Assembly (NCBI GenBank): GCA_900547465.1
Contig: URHJ01000004.1
Coordinates: forward strand, 1-64,000
Origin: an uncultured Mycoplasmatota bacterium
GTDB lineage: Bacteria; Bacillota_I; Bacilli_A; RF39; UBA660
Direction: 5' to 3'
Length of the DNA stretch: 64,000 bases
A program made the position numbers and the translations under genes. The notes beneath the pieces are model-generated. The model ran no database searches. It was not told the DNA's origin and worked only from the letters and a program-made list of their open reading frames with translations. Of this stretch, positions 17,051 through 25,480 are shown in pieces; positions within the stretch are counted from its first letter, which is position 1, and the number at the start of each line of letters is the position of its first letter.

Positions 17051-18298
17051 TTAACTAACGTATTTTATAAATTGATCTAGTGAAGTTTGTTGTTTTATTT
17101 GATATCTTGGAATATGGTATGGATCAACCCTTCTCATAGCTTTTCTACCTCCTCCAATAAATGCTAGAGAAAAACCTGCTTGCTTAACATCATCAATTGT
17201 CTCATCTGTATAAGCATAAAAAGGAAAACAAAAAGCTAATTTAGAATTTGTAACTGAAATTGATCTTTTTAAATCTTCCAACACTTCATTTTTAGATAAG
17301 CAAAGCATTTTAGCCCCTCTACTAACACCTTCACAAACACGTTCTGTATGCATATCATTAGTATGAGATTCTATATCCAAGTATTCTGATTTATAATTAT
17401 CAATACTCCACCAACCTGTTATTAAAAATAATGTCGCATGCATCTTATACTCTTCTAAAATAGGAATTAATTTATTACCATTTTGAATACCAGTACCAAG
17501 TGCCCCATCATCTATTGTTATTAAAACTGATTTTTCAGGAAGTTCTATGTCACCATACTTCCAATCTTTAAACTCTTGCATAGTTAAAGCTTTATAACCA
17601 TTATCTTTTAAATATGATAGTTGTGCTTTAAAATCTTTAGCATCAATACAATTACTATCTGAGCAGCTTTCCCCTTTTTCACTATCATAGAAAAAATGAT
17701 AATTTAAAACCGCAATTTGTTGATTTTCATTCATATTTTCTACAACTATAACTTTCCTTTTAGCACTACTCTTATTTCCAGAACTATCTTTCACTTCATA
17801 AACTAACTCATATTCACCTGGTTTAGCTGTATCTATAGAATTTTTCAATTTAACTTTTTTTGTAATATCACCATCATAATTATCAATAGCTTTGCATCCT
17901 ATATCCTTAATTTTTTTGTTTTTAGAAATAATAAGATCATCACCTAGTAAAGTTAACTCTGGTGGAGTCTTATCAACAACTTTTACAATCTGAGTTAAAC
18001 TCTTTTGTATTTTCTTATACTTAATTGTATAAACAACTTTATATTCGCCTACCTTTTTTGTATTAACATTGCCATTTCTTTCAATATTCTTTGTTAAGTC
18101 TTTTTTATTGTAAAATGCATTCAACTTACCAGAATTATAATTTTTGCCTACTTCTACTACCATCCTTTTTTCTATACTTAGTTTTAAAAATGGAGCAAAT
18201 CCAATTCTACTAAATACATTTAAAACAACTACAAAAACAATTAATATTACACAAAGTAAAATCAATATTTTTGCCTTTTTCTTAAATTTTTTCTTCAT
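17051..18298 (-). CDS. Membrane-anchored polysaccharide deacetylase with Ig-like repeats
   Basis: This 415-residue protein has an N-terminal membrane anchor (about 10-30), two DUF5011/Ig-like domains (about 50-195, with GEYKVVYTIKYK and PGEYELVYEVKDSSGNKS), and a C-terminal NodB domain. NodB motifs are present: TIDDGA with the catalytic and metal aspartates, SHTNDMH with two histidines, and FPFYAY. Such enzymes deacetylate surface glycans, usually peptidoglycan GlcNAc or MurNAc. A short cysteine-containing insert (GESCSDSNCID) after the first NodB strand is shared with the paralogue at 52.4 kb. The start at 18298 follows GGTGAGTGG. It is last in the block downstream of pnp. Confidence 0.85.
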   Translation of the reverse strand: MKKKFKKKAKILILLCVILIVFVVVLNVFSRIGFAPFLKLSIEKRMVVEVGKNYNSGKLNAFYNKKDLTKNIERNGNVNTKKVGEYKVVYTIKYKKIQKSLTQIVKVVDKTPPELTLLGDDLIISKNKKIKDIGCKAIDNYDGDITKKVKLKNSIDTAKPGEYELVYEVKDSSGNKSSAKRKVIVVENMNENQQIAVLNYHFFYDSEKGESCSDSNCIDAKDFKAQLSYLKDNGYKALTMQEFKDWKYGDIELPEKSVLITIDDGALGTGIQNGNKLIPILEEYKMHATLFLITGWWSIDNYKSEYLDIESHTNDMHTERVCEGVSRGAKMLCLSKNEVLEDLKRSISVTNSKLAFCFPFYAYTDETIDDVKQAGFSLAFIGGGRKAMRRVDPYHIPRYQIKQQTSLDQFIKYVS

Positions 18299-18345
18299 CC
18301 CACTCACCAATTTCAGTATATCATAGATATATGGTTATGAATACT

Positions 18346-19206
18346 TTATTTTATATTTCCTGCCTCACTAAGTAAATTATCTAAAGTATCAATTACATAT
18401 CCTTTTTGTTTAATATAATTAATAACTGTTGATAATTCTATTTTAGTAGATGAATTAACAGGTAATGCGATTATTGAACCTTTAGAAAGTTTTCTTTTAA
18501 CTTCTTGATATGGATAATTACCTGTTTGAATTGTTGGAATTATAGTATGTAGTTCTAACTTTTGACATAGTTCTAAAACCTCTTTTTGATCATATTTCGC
18601 ATAACAATATTTAGGTTTAACATTAGTAACATTATTAAGTGTATTTAAACTACTACTAAAGTATAATTCATCATACTTACCATTATAATTTAATATTTCT
18701 AACTCATTTCCATCTTCTGCTAATATTTCTGCTAAATAACGATTATTTTCTAACCATAAACCATCTACAAAAAATGTTGCTTTAGTACCACTCTCCATTA
18801 ATAAATTAGTTATTTCCGTTATATCATCATTATTATTAACTTCAAATACTAAACTAACATCATTATTTATACCACTTCCCATAGAAATATATTTATCATA
18901 ATAATCATCTATAGAAATAGTCGGAGAAACCTCTTCAAAAACAGTTAAACTTTCATTATATGTACCATATCGTTTCATTTTTGAAAAACTACTTTTATAA
19001 TCAACCTTTTTTCCCGATACACCAGGTACTATCTTATCTCCTTTTATTTTAGCATTTTGTGGAGATACTTCATAAGTTTTAGAAGTTTTTTTAATAGTTT
19101 TCATAATAGGATCAGTATCTCTTATAAAACCTATTACTTTATCAGTATAAAAGAAACTAAATAGTCCAAGCAACATAACTCCTATCACTTGATATACTTT
19201 TTGCAT
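18346..19206 (-). CDS. Degenerate NodB-fold protein in the ylxY position
   Basis: This 286-residue protein has an N-terminal hydrophobic helix (YQVIGVMLLGLFSFFY) and a C-terminal half recognisable as NodB-fold from ATFFVDGLW and the strand/helix order. The usual TFDDG is replaced by VSLVFEVNNND, and the paired metal histidines are not visible, so deacetylase activity is unlikely. In Bacillus the NodB-family gene ylxY lies just after pnp; here a SipW-type gene intervenes. A structural or regulatory envelope role is possible. It starts behind GGTGATTTT. Confidence 0.7.
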   Translation of the reverse strand: MQKVYQVIGVMLLGLFSFFYTDKVIGFIRDTDPIMKTIKKTSKTYEVSPQNAKIKGDKIVPGVSGKKVDYKSSFSKMKRYGTYNESLTVFEEVSPTISIDDYYDKYISMGSGINNDVSLVFEVNNNDDITEITNLLMESGTKATFFVDGLWLENNRYLAEILAEDGNELEILNYNGKYDELYFSSSLNTLNNVTNVKPKYCYAKYDQKEVLELCQKLELHTIIPTIQTGNYPYQEVKRKLSKGSIIALPVNSSTKIELSTVINYIKQKGYVIDTLDNLLSEAGNIK

Positions 19207-19269
19207 AAAATCACCTAATCTAATATATGATTCTATTTTTTAGAAAATGAAAAGAATAGTCATAATTGA

Positions 19270-19827
19270 CTATCCATTACTTTTACTTGTTATTTGATTT
19301 GCTTCTATCCTAAGGTGTGTACTAAATGTCGTAGCTTGTTGTGAGTTATCAGCATTATAATCCATCCAAACCTGTAACTTATATTTTATTGTTTTTCCTT
19401 TTTCTATAACTCCGGAATCCAATATTCTATTTGGTGAAGTACCAAGAGATGAAATTGTACCTGTAGTAGCAGATTCTTCATTCTTTTGAAAATTATACTT
19501 TACAATACTATCATCCATTCTAGTTTTTGTAGAATCTAAATCTAAATCATCTAAATATACAGTATAATTACTATCCATTGTTCCATCATTAACAAGAGAA
19601 AATGTATATACAGTTGTATTTAATCCTTCTTGATCTGTCATTGGATATGCATTAGTAAGAGAAATACCTCCTTCTGTTTCTTCACTTAATTTTAATGATA
19701 ACGTTCCTGCATGAAGAACATTTGTTTTTTCGCTACTTTTCGTAAAATTAAACCAAGCATATGTAGTTCCCATCAATAATATTAATGCCACAGCTACTAG
19801 TAAAATAATTTTTTTCTTATTTTCCAT
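19270..19827 (-). CDS. TasA/camelysin-like secreted protein with SipW-type signal peptide (second copy)
   Basis: The roughly 185-residue protein begins MENKKKIILLVAVALILLMG and continues with GTTYAWFNF, the SipW-type cleavage region. The mature part parallels the copy at 4.5 kb: AGTLSLKL, AYPMTDQEGLN, SNYTVYLDD, a conserved MDDSIVKYNF segment and the ending HLRIEANQIT. Two such proteins could form mixed surface fibres or act as independent surface factors; neither is shown by sequence alone. ATG 19827 is preferred over 19836 from spacing to GGGATGGAG. It follows pnp, separated by that gene's terminator. Confidence 0.85.
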   Translation of the reverse strand: MENKKKIILLVAVALILLMGTTYAWFNFTKSSEKTNVLHAGTLSLKLSEETEGGISLTNAYPMTDQEGLNTTVYTFSLVNDGTMDSNYTVYLDDLDLDSTKTRMDDSIVKYNFQKNEESATTGTISSLGTSPNRILDSGVIEKGKTIKYKLQVWMDYNADNSQQATTFSTHLRIEANQITSKSNG

Positions 19828-19862
19828 AAACTCCATCCCTACCTTTAACCAAATTATAGCAT

Positions 19863-19898
19863 AAAAAAAGTAATAGATAAACTTTTTTCTATTACTTT
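19863..19898 (-). terminator. Terminator of pnp
   Basis: AAAGTAATAGA and TCTATTACTTT form an 11-bp perfect stem followed by TTTTTTTAT on the minus strand. It overlaps the end of pnp. Confidence 0.85.
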
Positions 19899-22045
19899 GT
19901 TTTTTTATTTTCTAATAATGCTTCTTTTCTAGAAAAGTTTTGTCTACCTTTTTTATCAGGACCTAGTGCTTTTACCAAAATTTCATCCCCAAGTGATACA
20001 ACATCTTCAGTCTTTTCTACACGTTTTTCTGCAAGTTGAGAAATATGTACTAAGCCTTCACAACCAGGCCAAATTTCTACAAAACAACCAAAGTCTTCTA
20101 TTTTTACTACTTTAGCTTCATAAATTGCACCAACCTCAACTTCTCTTGTAATATCTTGTATCATTTTTGCCGTCTTATCAATTATATCTTGATCTGTATG
20201 ATAAATAATTACTCTACCATCATCTTCCAAATCAACCTTTACAGCATTAACATTATTTACTTCAGTAACATTACTTGCTTCACATATAATCTTAGTAATT
20301 GTTTCTCCACCTTTTCCTATAACATCTTTTATCTTAGCTGGATCTATTTTAAATATCATAGTTTTTGGTGCATATTTAGATACTTCTTTTCTTGGTTCTT
20401 TGATTGTATCAGTAATAACTTTAAGTATTTCAAGTCGTGCTTTTTTAGCTTGTTTTAAGGCTTTTTCTAAAATTTCTTTAGTAATACCTTTGATTTTAAT
20501 ATCCATTTGTAAAGCACATATACCATTTTTTGTACCAGCAACTTTAAAGTCCATATCCCCTAAATGGTCTTCCATTCCTTGAATATCTGTTAAGATTGTA
20601 TAATCATCTTCATGAGTTATTAATCCCATAGCAATACCAGCAACTGGAGACTTTATTGGAACTCCCGCTGCCATCAGAGACATACAACCAGCACAAATAC
20701 TAGCTTGAGATGATGATCCATTTGATTCTAATATTTCTGATACAACTCTAATCGTATATGGAAATTCATCTTCTGATGGAATAACTTGTAATAAAGCTTT
20801 TTCACCTAAAGCTCCATGTCCTATTTCTCTACGACCTGGAGCCCCGTATCTACCTGTTTCTCCAACACTAAATTGTGGGAAGTTATAATGTAACATAAAT
20901 CTCTTTTGATCTTCTAAACCTAAACCATCTAAAATTTGATGTTCACCCAAAGCTCCTAGTGTTGTCACAGAAAGACTTTGTGTTTCTCCCCTTGTAAATA
21001 AAGCAGATCCATGAGTTCTTGGTAATAAATCAATAGCTGTTGATAAAGGTCTTATTTCATCCATCTTTCTACCATCAGCACGTATATGTTCTTTAACAAC
21101 AATTCCTCTAAATATCTTATATTCAATATCATTTAGAATCATTTTAATCTTAACTTCTAATTCCTTTAATTCATCATCTGATAATTCATCTTGATTTTTA
21201 ACAATGTAATGATTAACTATTTCTTCTTTTAATTCATCAATTGCATTATATTTTTCTAATTTATCTTTAATTCGTAATGCCTTATCCATCTTTTCAGTAG
21301 CAAGAGTAGAAACTTCTTCCCTTAAATCTCTTGGAATCTCTAAAGTCTCATACTCCATTTTTTCTTCACCAATTTTATCTATAATTTCCATTTGAAATTT
21401 AATTAGTGTTTTTACAGCTTCATGTCCAAACATCAAAGCTTCTAACATAGTTTTTTCATCAACTTCTTTTGCTGATGATTCAACCATATTTATAGCGTCC
21501 ATTGTACCAGCAACTGTTAAATCTAATTTAGAATTTTCTAATTGTTCTGGTGTTGGATTAATAATAAATTCATCATCTACTAAACCTACTTTTACTCCAG
21601 CAATTGGTCCATTAAATGGAATCTTTGAAATAGATGTAGCAAGTGATGATCCAAACATAGCTGTAAGTTCTGGTGAACAATCTTGATCAACTGATAAAAC
21701 TGTATTAATTATTTGAACTTCATTTTTAAATCCTTCTGGAAATAAAGGTCTCATTGGACGATCAATCATGCGAGCCGCAAGGGTTGCATTTTCTGACGGT
21801 CTTCCTTCCCTTTTAATAAATCCACCTGGAATTTTACCAACTGAATATAATTTTTCTTGATAATTTACTGTTAATGGGAAAAAGTCAGATAATAGATTAA
21901 CATTTTTATTAACAACAACAGCTGTTAAAACAACTGTATCATTATATCTCACTAAAACACTTCCAGTAGCTTGCTTTGCAAGTTCCCCATGTTCTACTAC
22001 TATTTTTCTACCAAAAAAATCAAGTTTAAATACTCTTTTTCTCAT
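19892..22045 (-). CDS. pnp: Polynucleotide phosphorylase
   Basis: PNPase degrades RNA 3'-5' by phosphorolysis and can add heteropolymeric tails. The 717 residues have two RNase PH-like domains (first with [16 protein letters not shown] and [17 protein letters not shown]; second with GETQSLSV and [15 protein letters not shown]), an all-helical linker between them, then a KH domain ([13 protein letters not shown]) and an S1 domain ([22 protein letters not shown]). Length and domain order are normal. It follows rpsO, with an intergenic terminator suggesting attenuation or processing as in other bacteria. Confidence 0.98.
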   Translation of the reverse strand: MRKRVFKLDFFGRKIVVEHGELAKQATGSVLVRYNDTVVLTAVVVNKNVNLLSDFFPLTVNYQEKLYSVGKIPGGFIKREGRPSENATLAARMIDRPMRPLFPEGFKNEVQIINTVLSVDQDCSPELTAMFGSSLATSISKIPFNGPIAGVKVGLVDDEFIINPTPEQLENSKLDLTVAGTMDAINMVESSAKEVDEKTMLEALMFGHEAVKTLIKFQMEIIDKIGEEKMEYETLEIPRDLREEVSTLATEKMDKALRIKDKLEKYNAIDELKEEIVNHYIVKNQDELSDDELKELEVKIKMILNDIEYKIFRGIVVKEHIRADGRKMDEIRPLSTAIDLLPRTHGSALFTRGETQSLSVTTLGALGEHQILDGLGLEDQKRFMLHYNFPQFSVGETGRYGAPGRREIGHGALGEKALLQVIPSEDEFPYTIRVVSEILESNGSSSQASICAGCMSLMAAGVPIKSPVAGIAMGLITHEDDYTILTDIQGMEDHLGDMDFKVAGTKNGICALQMDIKIKGITKEILEKALKQAKKARLEILKVITDTIKEPRKEVSKYAPKTMIFKIDPAKIKDVIGKGGETITKIICEASNVTEVNNVNAVKVDLEDDGRVIIYHTDQDIIDKTAKMIQDITREVEVGAIYEAKVVKIEDFGCFVEIWPGCEGLVHISQLAEKRVEKTEDVVSLGDEILVKALGPDKKGRQNFSRKEALLENKKTK

Positions 22046-22061
22046 ATACTTCTCCTTTTTC

Positions 22062-22089
22062 TAAAAAAGAGACACTTAAAATAAGTGTC
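22062..22089 (-). terminator. Hairpin terminator between rpsO and pnp
   Basis: GACACTTA and TAAGTGTC form an 8-bp stem followed by TCTTTTTT on the minus strand. It probably reduces pnp expression relative to rpsO. Confidence 0.8.
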
Positions 22090-22358
22090 TACTTTCTTAA
22101 TCCTAATTTTTTAATAACTTCACGATATCTAGTAACATCTTTCTTTGCTAAATATTGTAACATACTACGACGTTGTCCAACCTTCTTTAAAAGTCCACGT
22201 CTTGAATGATAATCATGAATATGTACTTTTAAATGTTCAGTTAAATCATTAATTTCTTTTGTAAGAATAGCGATTTGAACTTCTGCTGAACCAGTATCTT
22301 TTTCATCTCTAGCAAATTCTTTAATAATACTAGCTTTTTCTGCCTTTGTTAATGCCAT
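22089..22358 (-). CDS. rpsO: 30S ribosomal protein S15
   Basis: S15 is an early 16S rRNA-binding protein of the small subunit platform. All 89 residues are present, including the conserved [30 protein letters not shown] and the ending [11 protein letters not shown]. Length is exactly that of the family. It starts behind AAGGAAGTGTGTTA and has a consensus promoter and an 80-base leader, which in many bacteria binds S15 for autoregulation. Confidence 0.99.
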   Translation of the reverse strand: MALTKAEKASIIKEFARDEKDTGSAEVQIAILTKEINDLTEHLKVHIHDYHSRRGLLKKVGQRRSMLQYLAKKDVTRYREVIKKLGLRK

Positions 22359-22359
22359 A

Positions 22360-22472
22360 TTAACACACTTCCTTTCTTATATATTCACCATTTCTAAGTA
22401 AGAAGTCGGAAATTCTTCAAACTGAGAAACAGTAAGCACATCTAATATACTAAATTTTTAATGATTTGTCCA
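22360..22472 (-). promoter_or_regulatory. rpsO promoter and structured leader
   Basis: TGGACA and TATATT (22444-22472) are 17 bases apart. The leader contains an AAGAA/TTCTT hairpin (about 22398-22417) before the ribosome binding site. Autoregulation by S15 is known in other bacteria and is only inferred here. Confidence 0.6.
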
Positions 22473-22475
22473 GTT

Positions 22476-23387
22476 TTATTTTACTTTTATCACTCTATGA
22501 TTGTATTCCCCTAATTTTAATACCTTATGTTTTACTGCAAACTGAGTCACTGTAGCATCTGTTAAATTATTATCATCAGAAAAATCCAAATCCATTTCAA
22601 CAAAACCTTTCTCTAACCTGCTACCTTTTCTCATATTCATATCACATAGACTAGGTACTTGCACCATTAACCCTAATTCCTTATTTTTATTTATGTATGG
22701 TGATAAGCTATACATATGTCGATGACCTTTTAATGTTACAATACTTTCATCTGACATTTCTACTAAATTAGTTGTATGACATATATTTATTAAATCTTTA
22801 TTAATACGTAATCTTCCAAAATCAATGCCTAATGGAACCAAATCTAATCTAGATGAAGATATAAATTTTTCTAAATTTATACCATGTCTCTTTTTTAAAC
22901 TTAAATCATGATTTCCCTGAATATAAAAAGTTGTAATATTCTTATCACTAGGATAATCTTTAATAAGTTGTGATAGTGATTTTTCTAGTTTACTTTCTGG
23001 AAAGTTATACACATCATGAATAAAATCACCTAAATGAATTATATAAGGTATATTTTTATAAGATGCATATTTATAAACTTGATCCAAACTATTTTGATTT
23101 GAAAACTTTGAAAGAAAATGAGTATCAGCTATCGCTATACATCTAAAAGAATTGTCTTCATCTCCCATTATATTAATCGTTTTAGGATTATCAATCTCTC
23201 TATTTTTTCTCAGATAGTATTTTCCACTAAAATTAAATCCAGGTTTTATTTCATACCCTTTTCTATCGATAGCAGAAATTATATTGATTACTTGTTTATC
23301 ACTAAGATTTAACATTTTTTGAACTTCTCTTATATCATTTTCTTTAGTAAGTCTTAAAAAATTTCCCTGTCTTTCTGTCAATTGCAT
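22476..23387 (-). CDS. Calcineurin-like metallophosphoesterase with N-terminal helix-turn-helix
   Basis: This 303-residue protein starts with a helical HTH-like segment (about 1-55), then the two-metal phosphoesterase fold: ADTHF (DxH), GDFIHD (GDxxHD), GNHD, a histidine in NICHTTN, and GHRH. All ligands are present, so a phosphodiesterase or phosphatase activity is expected; the substrate is unknown. It starts 3 bases after the AAA+ gene ends and its binding site GGGGAGAAA lies inside that gene's 3' end, so the two are a coupled pair. They occupy the place ribF holds between truB and rpsO in Bacillus. Confidence 0.85.
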   Translation of the reverse strand: MQLTERQGNFLRLTKENDIREVQKMLNLSDKQVINIISAIDRKGYEIKPGFNFSGKYYLRKNREIDNPKTINIMGDEDNSFRCIAIADTHFLSKFSNQNSLDQVYKYASYKNIPYIIHLGDFIHDVYNFPESKLEKSLSQLIKDYPSDKNITTFYIQGNHDLSLKKRHGINLEKFISSSRLDLVPLGIDFGRLRINKDLINICHTTNLVEMSDESIVTLKGHRHMYSLSPYINKNKELGLMVQVPSLCDMNMRKGSRLEKGFVEMDLDFSDDNNLTDATVTQFAVKHKVLKLGEYNHRVIKVK

Positions 23388-23390
23388 ATT

Positions 23391-25430
23391 TTATTTCTCC
23401 CCTTTTTTATATACTTTTGGTTTATCTTCTTCACTTCTAAATCCTATTTTTCCACCTGAATATAATCCACTACTTCTATCTCCACTAAAGAAAATTGTCT
23501 TCATTATATCATCAGGTATATCTTTTTCAGTAATTTGATAAAGTTTATTTGGATCATCAGTAGAACGTGTATTTTTAGCATGACATCTACTAATCTTATC
23601 AAACAATTTTTTAGCAAATCTTCCATTTCCAAAATCTGTTATTTGTTTTGCTTCTGAAATTATACCTTTTACTTTTGATACAGCCCCTTCACTCATTGTT
23701 AATTTATACTCTTGATTTTCCTTATCATTTACTTTATCAATATTCTTTTTAAATATTTCAAATAACTCATCTTCACTATAATCTTTAAATTCTAGGAAAG
23801 ATCCTATTCTAGATTCTAATCCAGAATTCATTTTTATAAAGTCTTCCATTTCCTTTTTATATCCAGCAAAAATAAACATTGTTCTGTTTTTTTCCATCTC
23901 TTTTAACATAACAGTAATAGCTTCATTACCATATTCCTGTGCCTTACCTGCTAAGATGTACGCCTCATCTAAAACTATAATACCACCTAAGTTATCTTTT
24001 ATAACTTTTTCTGTTTTTGGAGCAGTTTGTCCAACATATTCACCAATCAAGTTTTGAGCCGAAACATATGAAACTTTATCACTCTCTAAATAACCTACTT
24101 CATGAAATAATGGTGCAATAATCTCTGCAACTGTAGTTTTTCCTGTACCAGGATTACCAGTAAACACCATATGTTTACTTCCTTCTTCAAAAGAAAGATT
24201 ATCTTTTGTTTTTTGTTTAAAAATAATTGTATCAAAAATTTCTTGAAAAGACGATTTAACATCTTCTAGTCCAACTAAATCATTTAACTTCGACATAGTA
24301 TCATCTACTTTTTTATTAATATCAATGCATTCATCTTTTTCTATATCTTCTTCTAAATCAATTCCTATTATATCATTAATCTCATCCAAGACACCATCTA
24401 CATTTTTTCTAGTTATATTGTAAAACTTATCATATTTTGATTTTATCGATTCTAAACTTACACCATTCCTTATTTTATTTAACAATTGACTTTGAACATA
24501 AAAGAATGTACGAGAGCGAAAGAAATCTATACCAATTTCCTCTTTTGAATAATCTAATGCATTCAAAACTTCTAAATCATAATCTATTAATTCAGTAATA
24601 ACATTAATTGCATCATCTTTTGTTTCTGCATTCATTATTTTTTTATATGAAAAATCAACATAAGAATCAATATTCTGAAGATTCATTTCATCTATATAAT
24701 CATTTAAAATATATAAAGATTTTACAAGATTTTTCTTTACCTCTTCTCTAGACTCATCTAAGAAATTACACAATCTAGAGATATCACTTTTCATAGCCTC
24801 TATATCATTTGAATTTAAAAAAGCATTAACAAGTTTCTCAGGGAAGAACACATATGACTCTTCAGTATCAAAATCATTATTATTGATAGCATCAATTAAT
24901 ATATTTTTAATTTCTTCAATATCATCGGCATCTAACATTTCTTCTAATTCTTCATAACTAACACGATACTCATCTTCATCGTCACTTAACATTTTTTCGT
25001 TAGTAGTTTCTGCCATTTTACTTTTACTATTTGCTATACCATTACTAGAAAGTATTGCATATTCTTTTTGTTCATTTGTATTATCAATAGTATTAAAAAT
25101 TACCTTATGATTCATAATATCAAAACAACCAATTAGTGTTTTAAATTCCTGAGATTCAATTAATTTTATTTCCAAGTCTTCAAGACTATTTGCCTTTGGA
25201 AATTTTTTTCTTAATTCATTCTCAGTATAAACTTCACCAACACAATAACCAGTTGAATCAGAAATTGAACAAAAGTCATTATATAAAAATCTATATTTAT
25301 TTAATTCATCTAAAAATATATTTTCTTTTTCATCATATAATCCCTTAATAACATAACAAGATAAATACAAATATTTATACGTACCTAATTGCTCTCTTCT
25401 ATATAATATAGTGTAATGATATTCGTCCAT
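23391..25430 (-). CDS. SpoVK/CbxX-type AAA+ ATPase
   Basis: This roughly 679-residue protein has an unrecognised acidic helical N-terminal half (about 1-370). The AAA+ module follows with the CbxX/SpoVK hallmarks: LNDLVGLEDVK, Walker A GNPGTGKTT, the pore-loop region LIGEYVGQTAPKT, Walker B IIVLDEAY, and a sensor/arginine-finger region SGLESRIGSFLEF. Members include RuBisCO-activase CbbX and sporulation protein SpoVK, which remodel protein complexes. The extended N-terminal half may select the substrate. The start at 25430 follows GGGGGATT. It is translated with the phosphoesterase downstream. Class firm, role unknown. Confidence 0.83.
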   Translation of the reverse strand: MDEYHYTILYRREQLGTYKYLYLSCYVIKGLYDEKENIFLDELNKYRFLYNDFCSISDSTGYCVGEVYTENELRKKFPKANSLEDLEIKLIESQEFKTLIGCFDIMNHKVIFNTIDNTNEQKEYAILSSNGIANSKSKMAETTNEKMLSDDEDEYRVSYEELEEMLDADDIEEIKNILIDAINNNDFDTEESYVFFPEKLVNAFLNSNDIEAMKSDISRLCNFLDESREEVKKNLVKSLYILNDYIDEMNLQNIDSYVDFSYKKIMNAETKDDAINVITELIDYDLEVLNALDYSKEEIGIDFFRSRTFFYVQSQLLNKIRNGVSLESIKSKYDKFYNITRKNVDGVLDEINDIIGIDLEEDIEKDECIDINKKVDDTMSKLNDLVGLEDVKSSFQEIFDTIIFKQKTKDNLSFEEGSKHMVFTGNPGTGKTTVAEIIAPLFHEVGYLESDKVSYVSAQNLIGEYVGQTAPKTEKVIKDNLGGIIVLDEAYILAGKAQEYGNEAITVMLKEMEKNRTMFIFAGYKKEMEDFIKMNSGLESRIGSFLEFKDYSEDELFEIFKKNIDKVNDKENQEYKLTMSEGAVSKVKGIISEAKQITDFGNGRFAKKLFDKISRCHAKNTRSTDDPNKLYQITEKDIPDDIMKTIFFSGDRSSGLYSGGKIGFRSEEDKPKVYKKGEK

Positions 25431-25480
25431 AACCAAATCCCCCATTCAGTTTTTTCCTTGTATTATAGCACATATACACT

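Noticed and set aside
20156..20582. Plus-strand frames inside pnp
   Set aside because: They are antisense shadows of a highly conserved gene and read as low-complexity Ser/Ile/Phe/Asn sequence.
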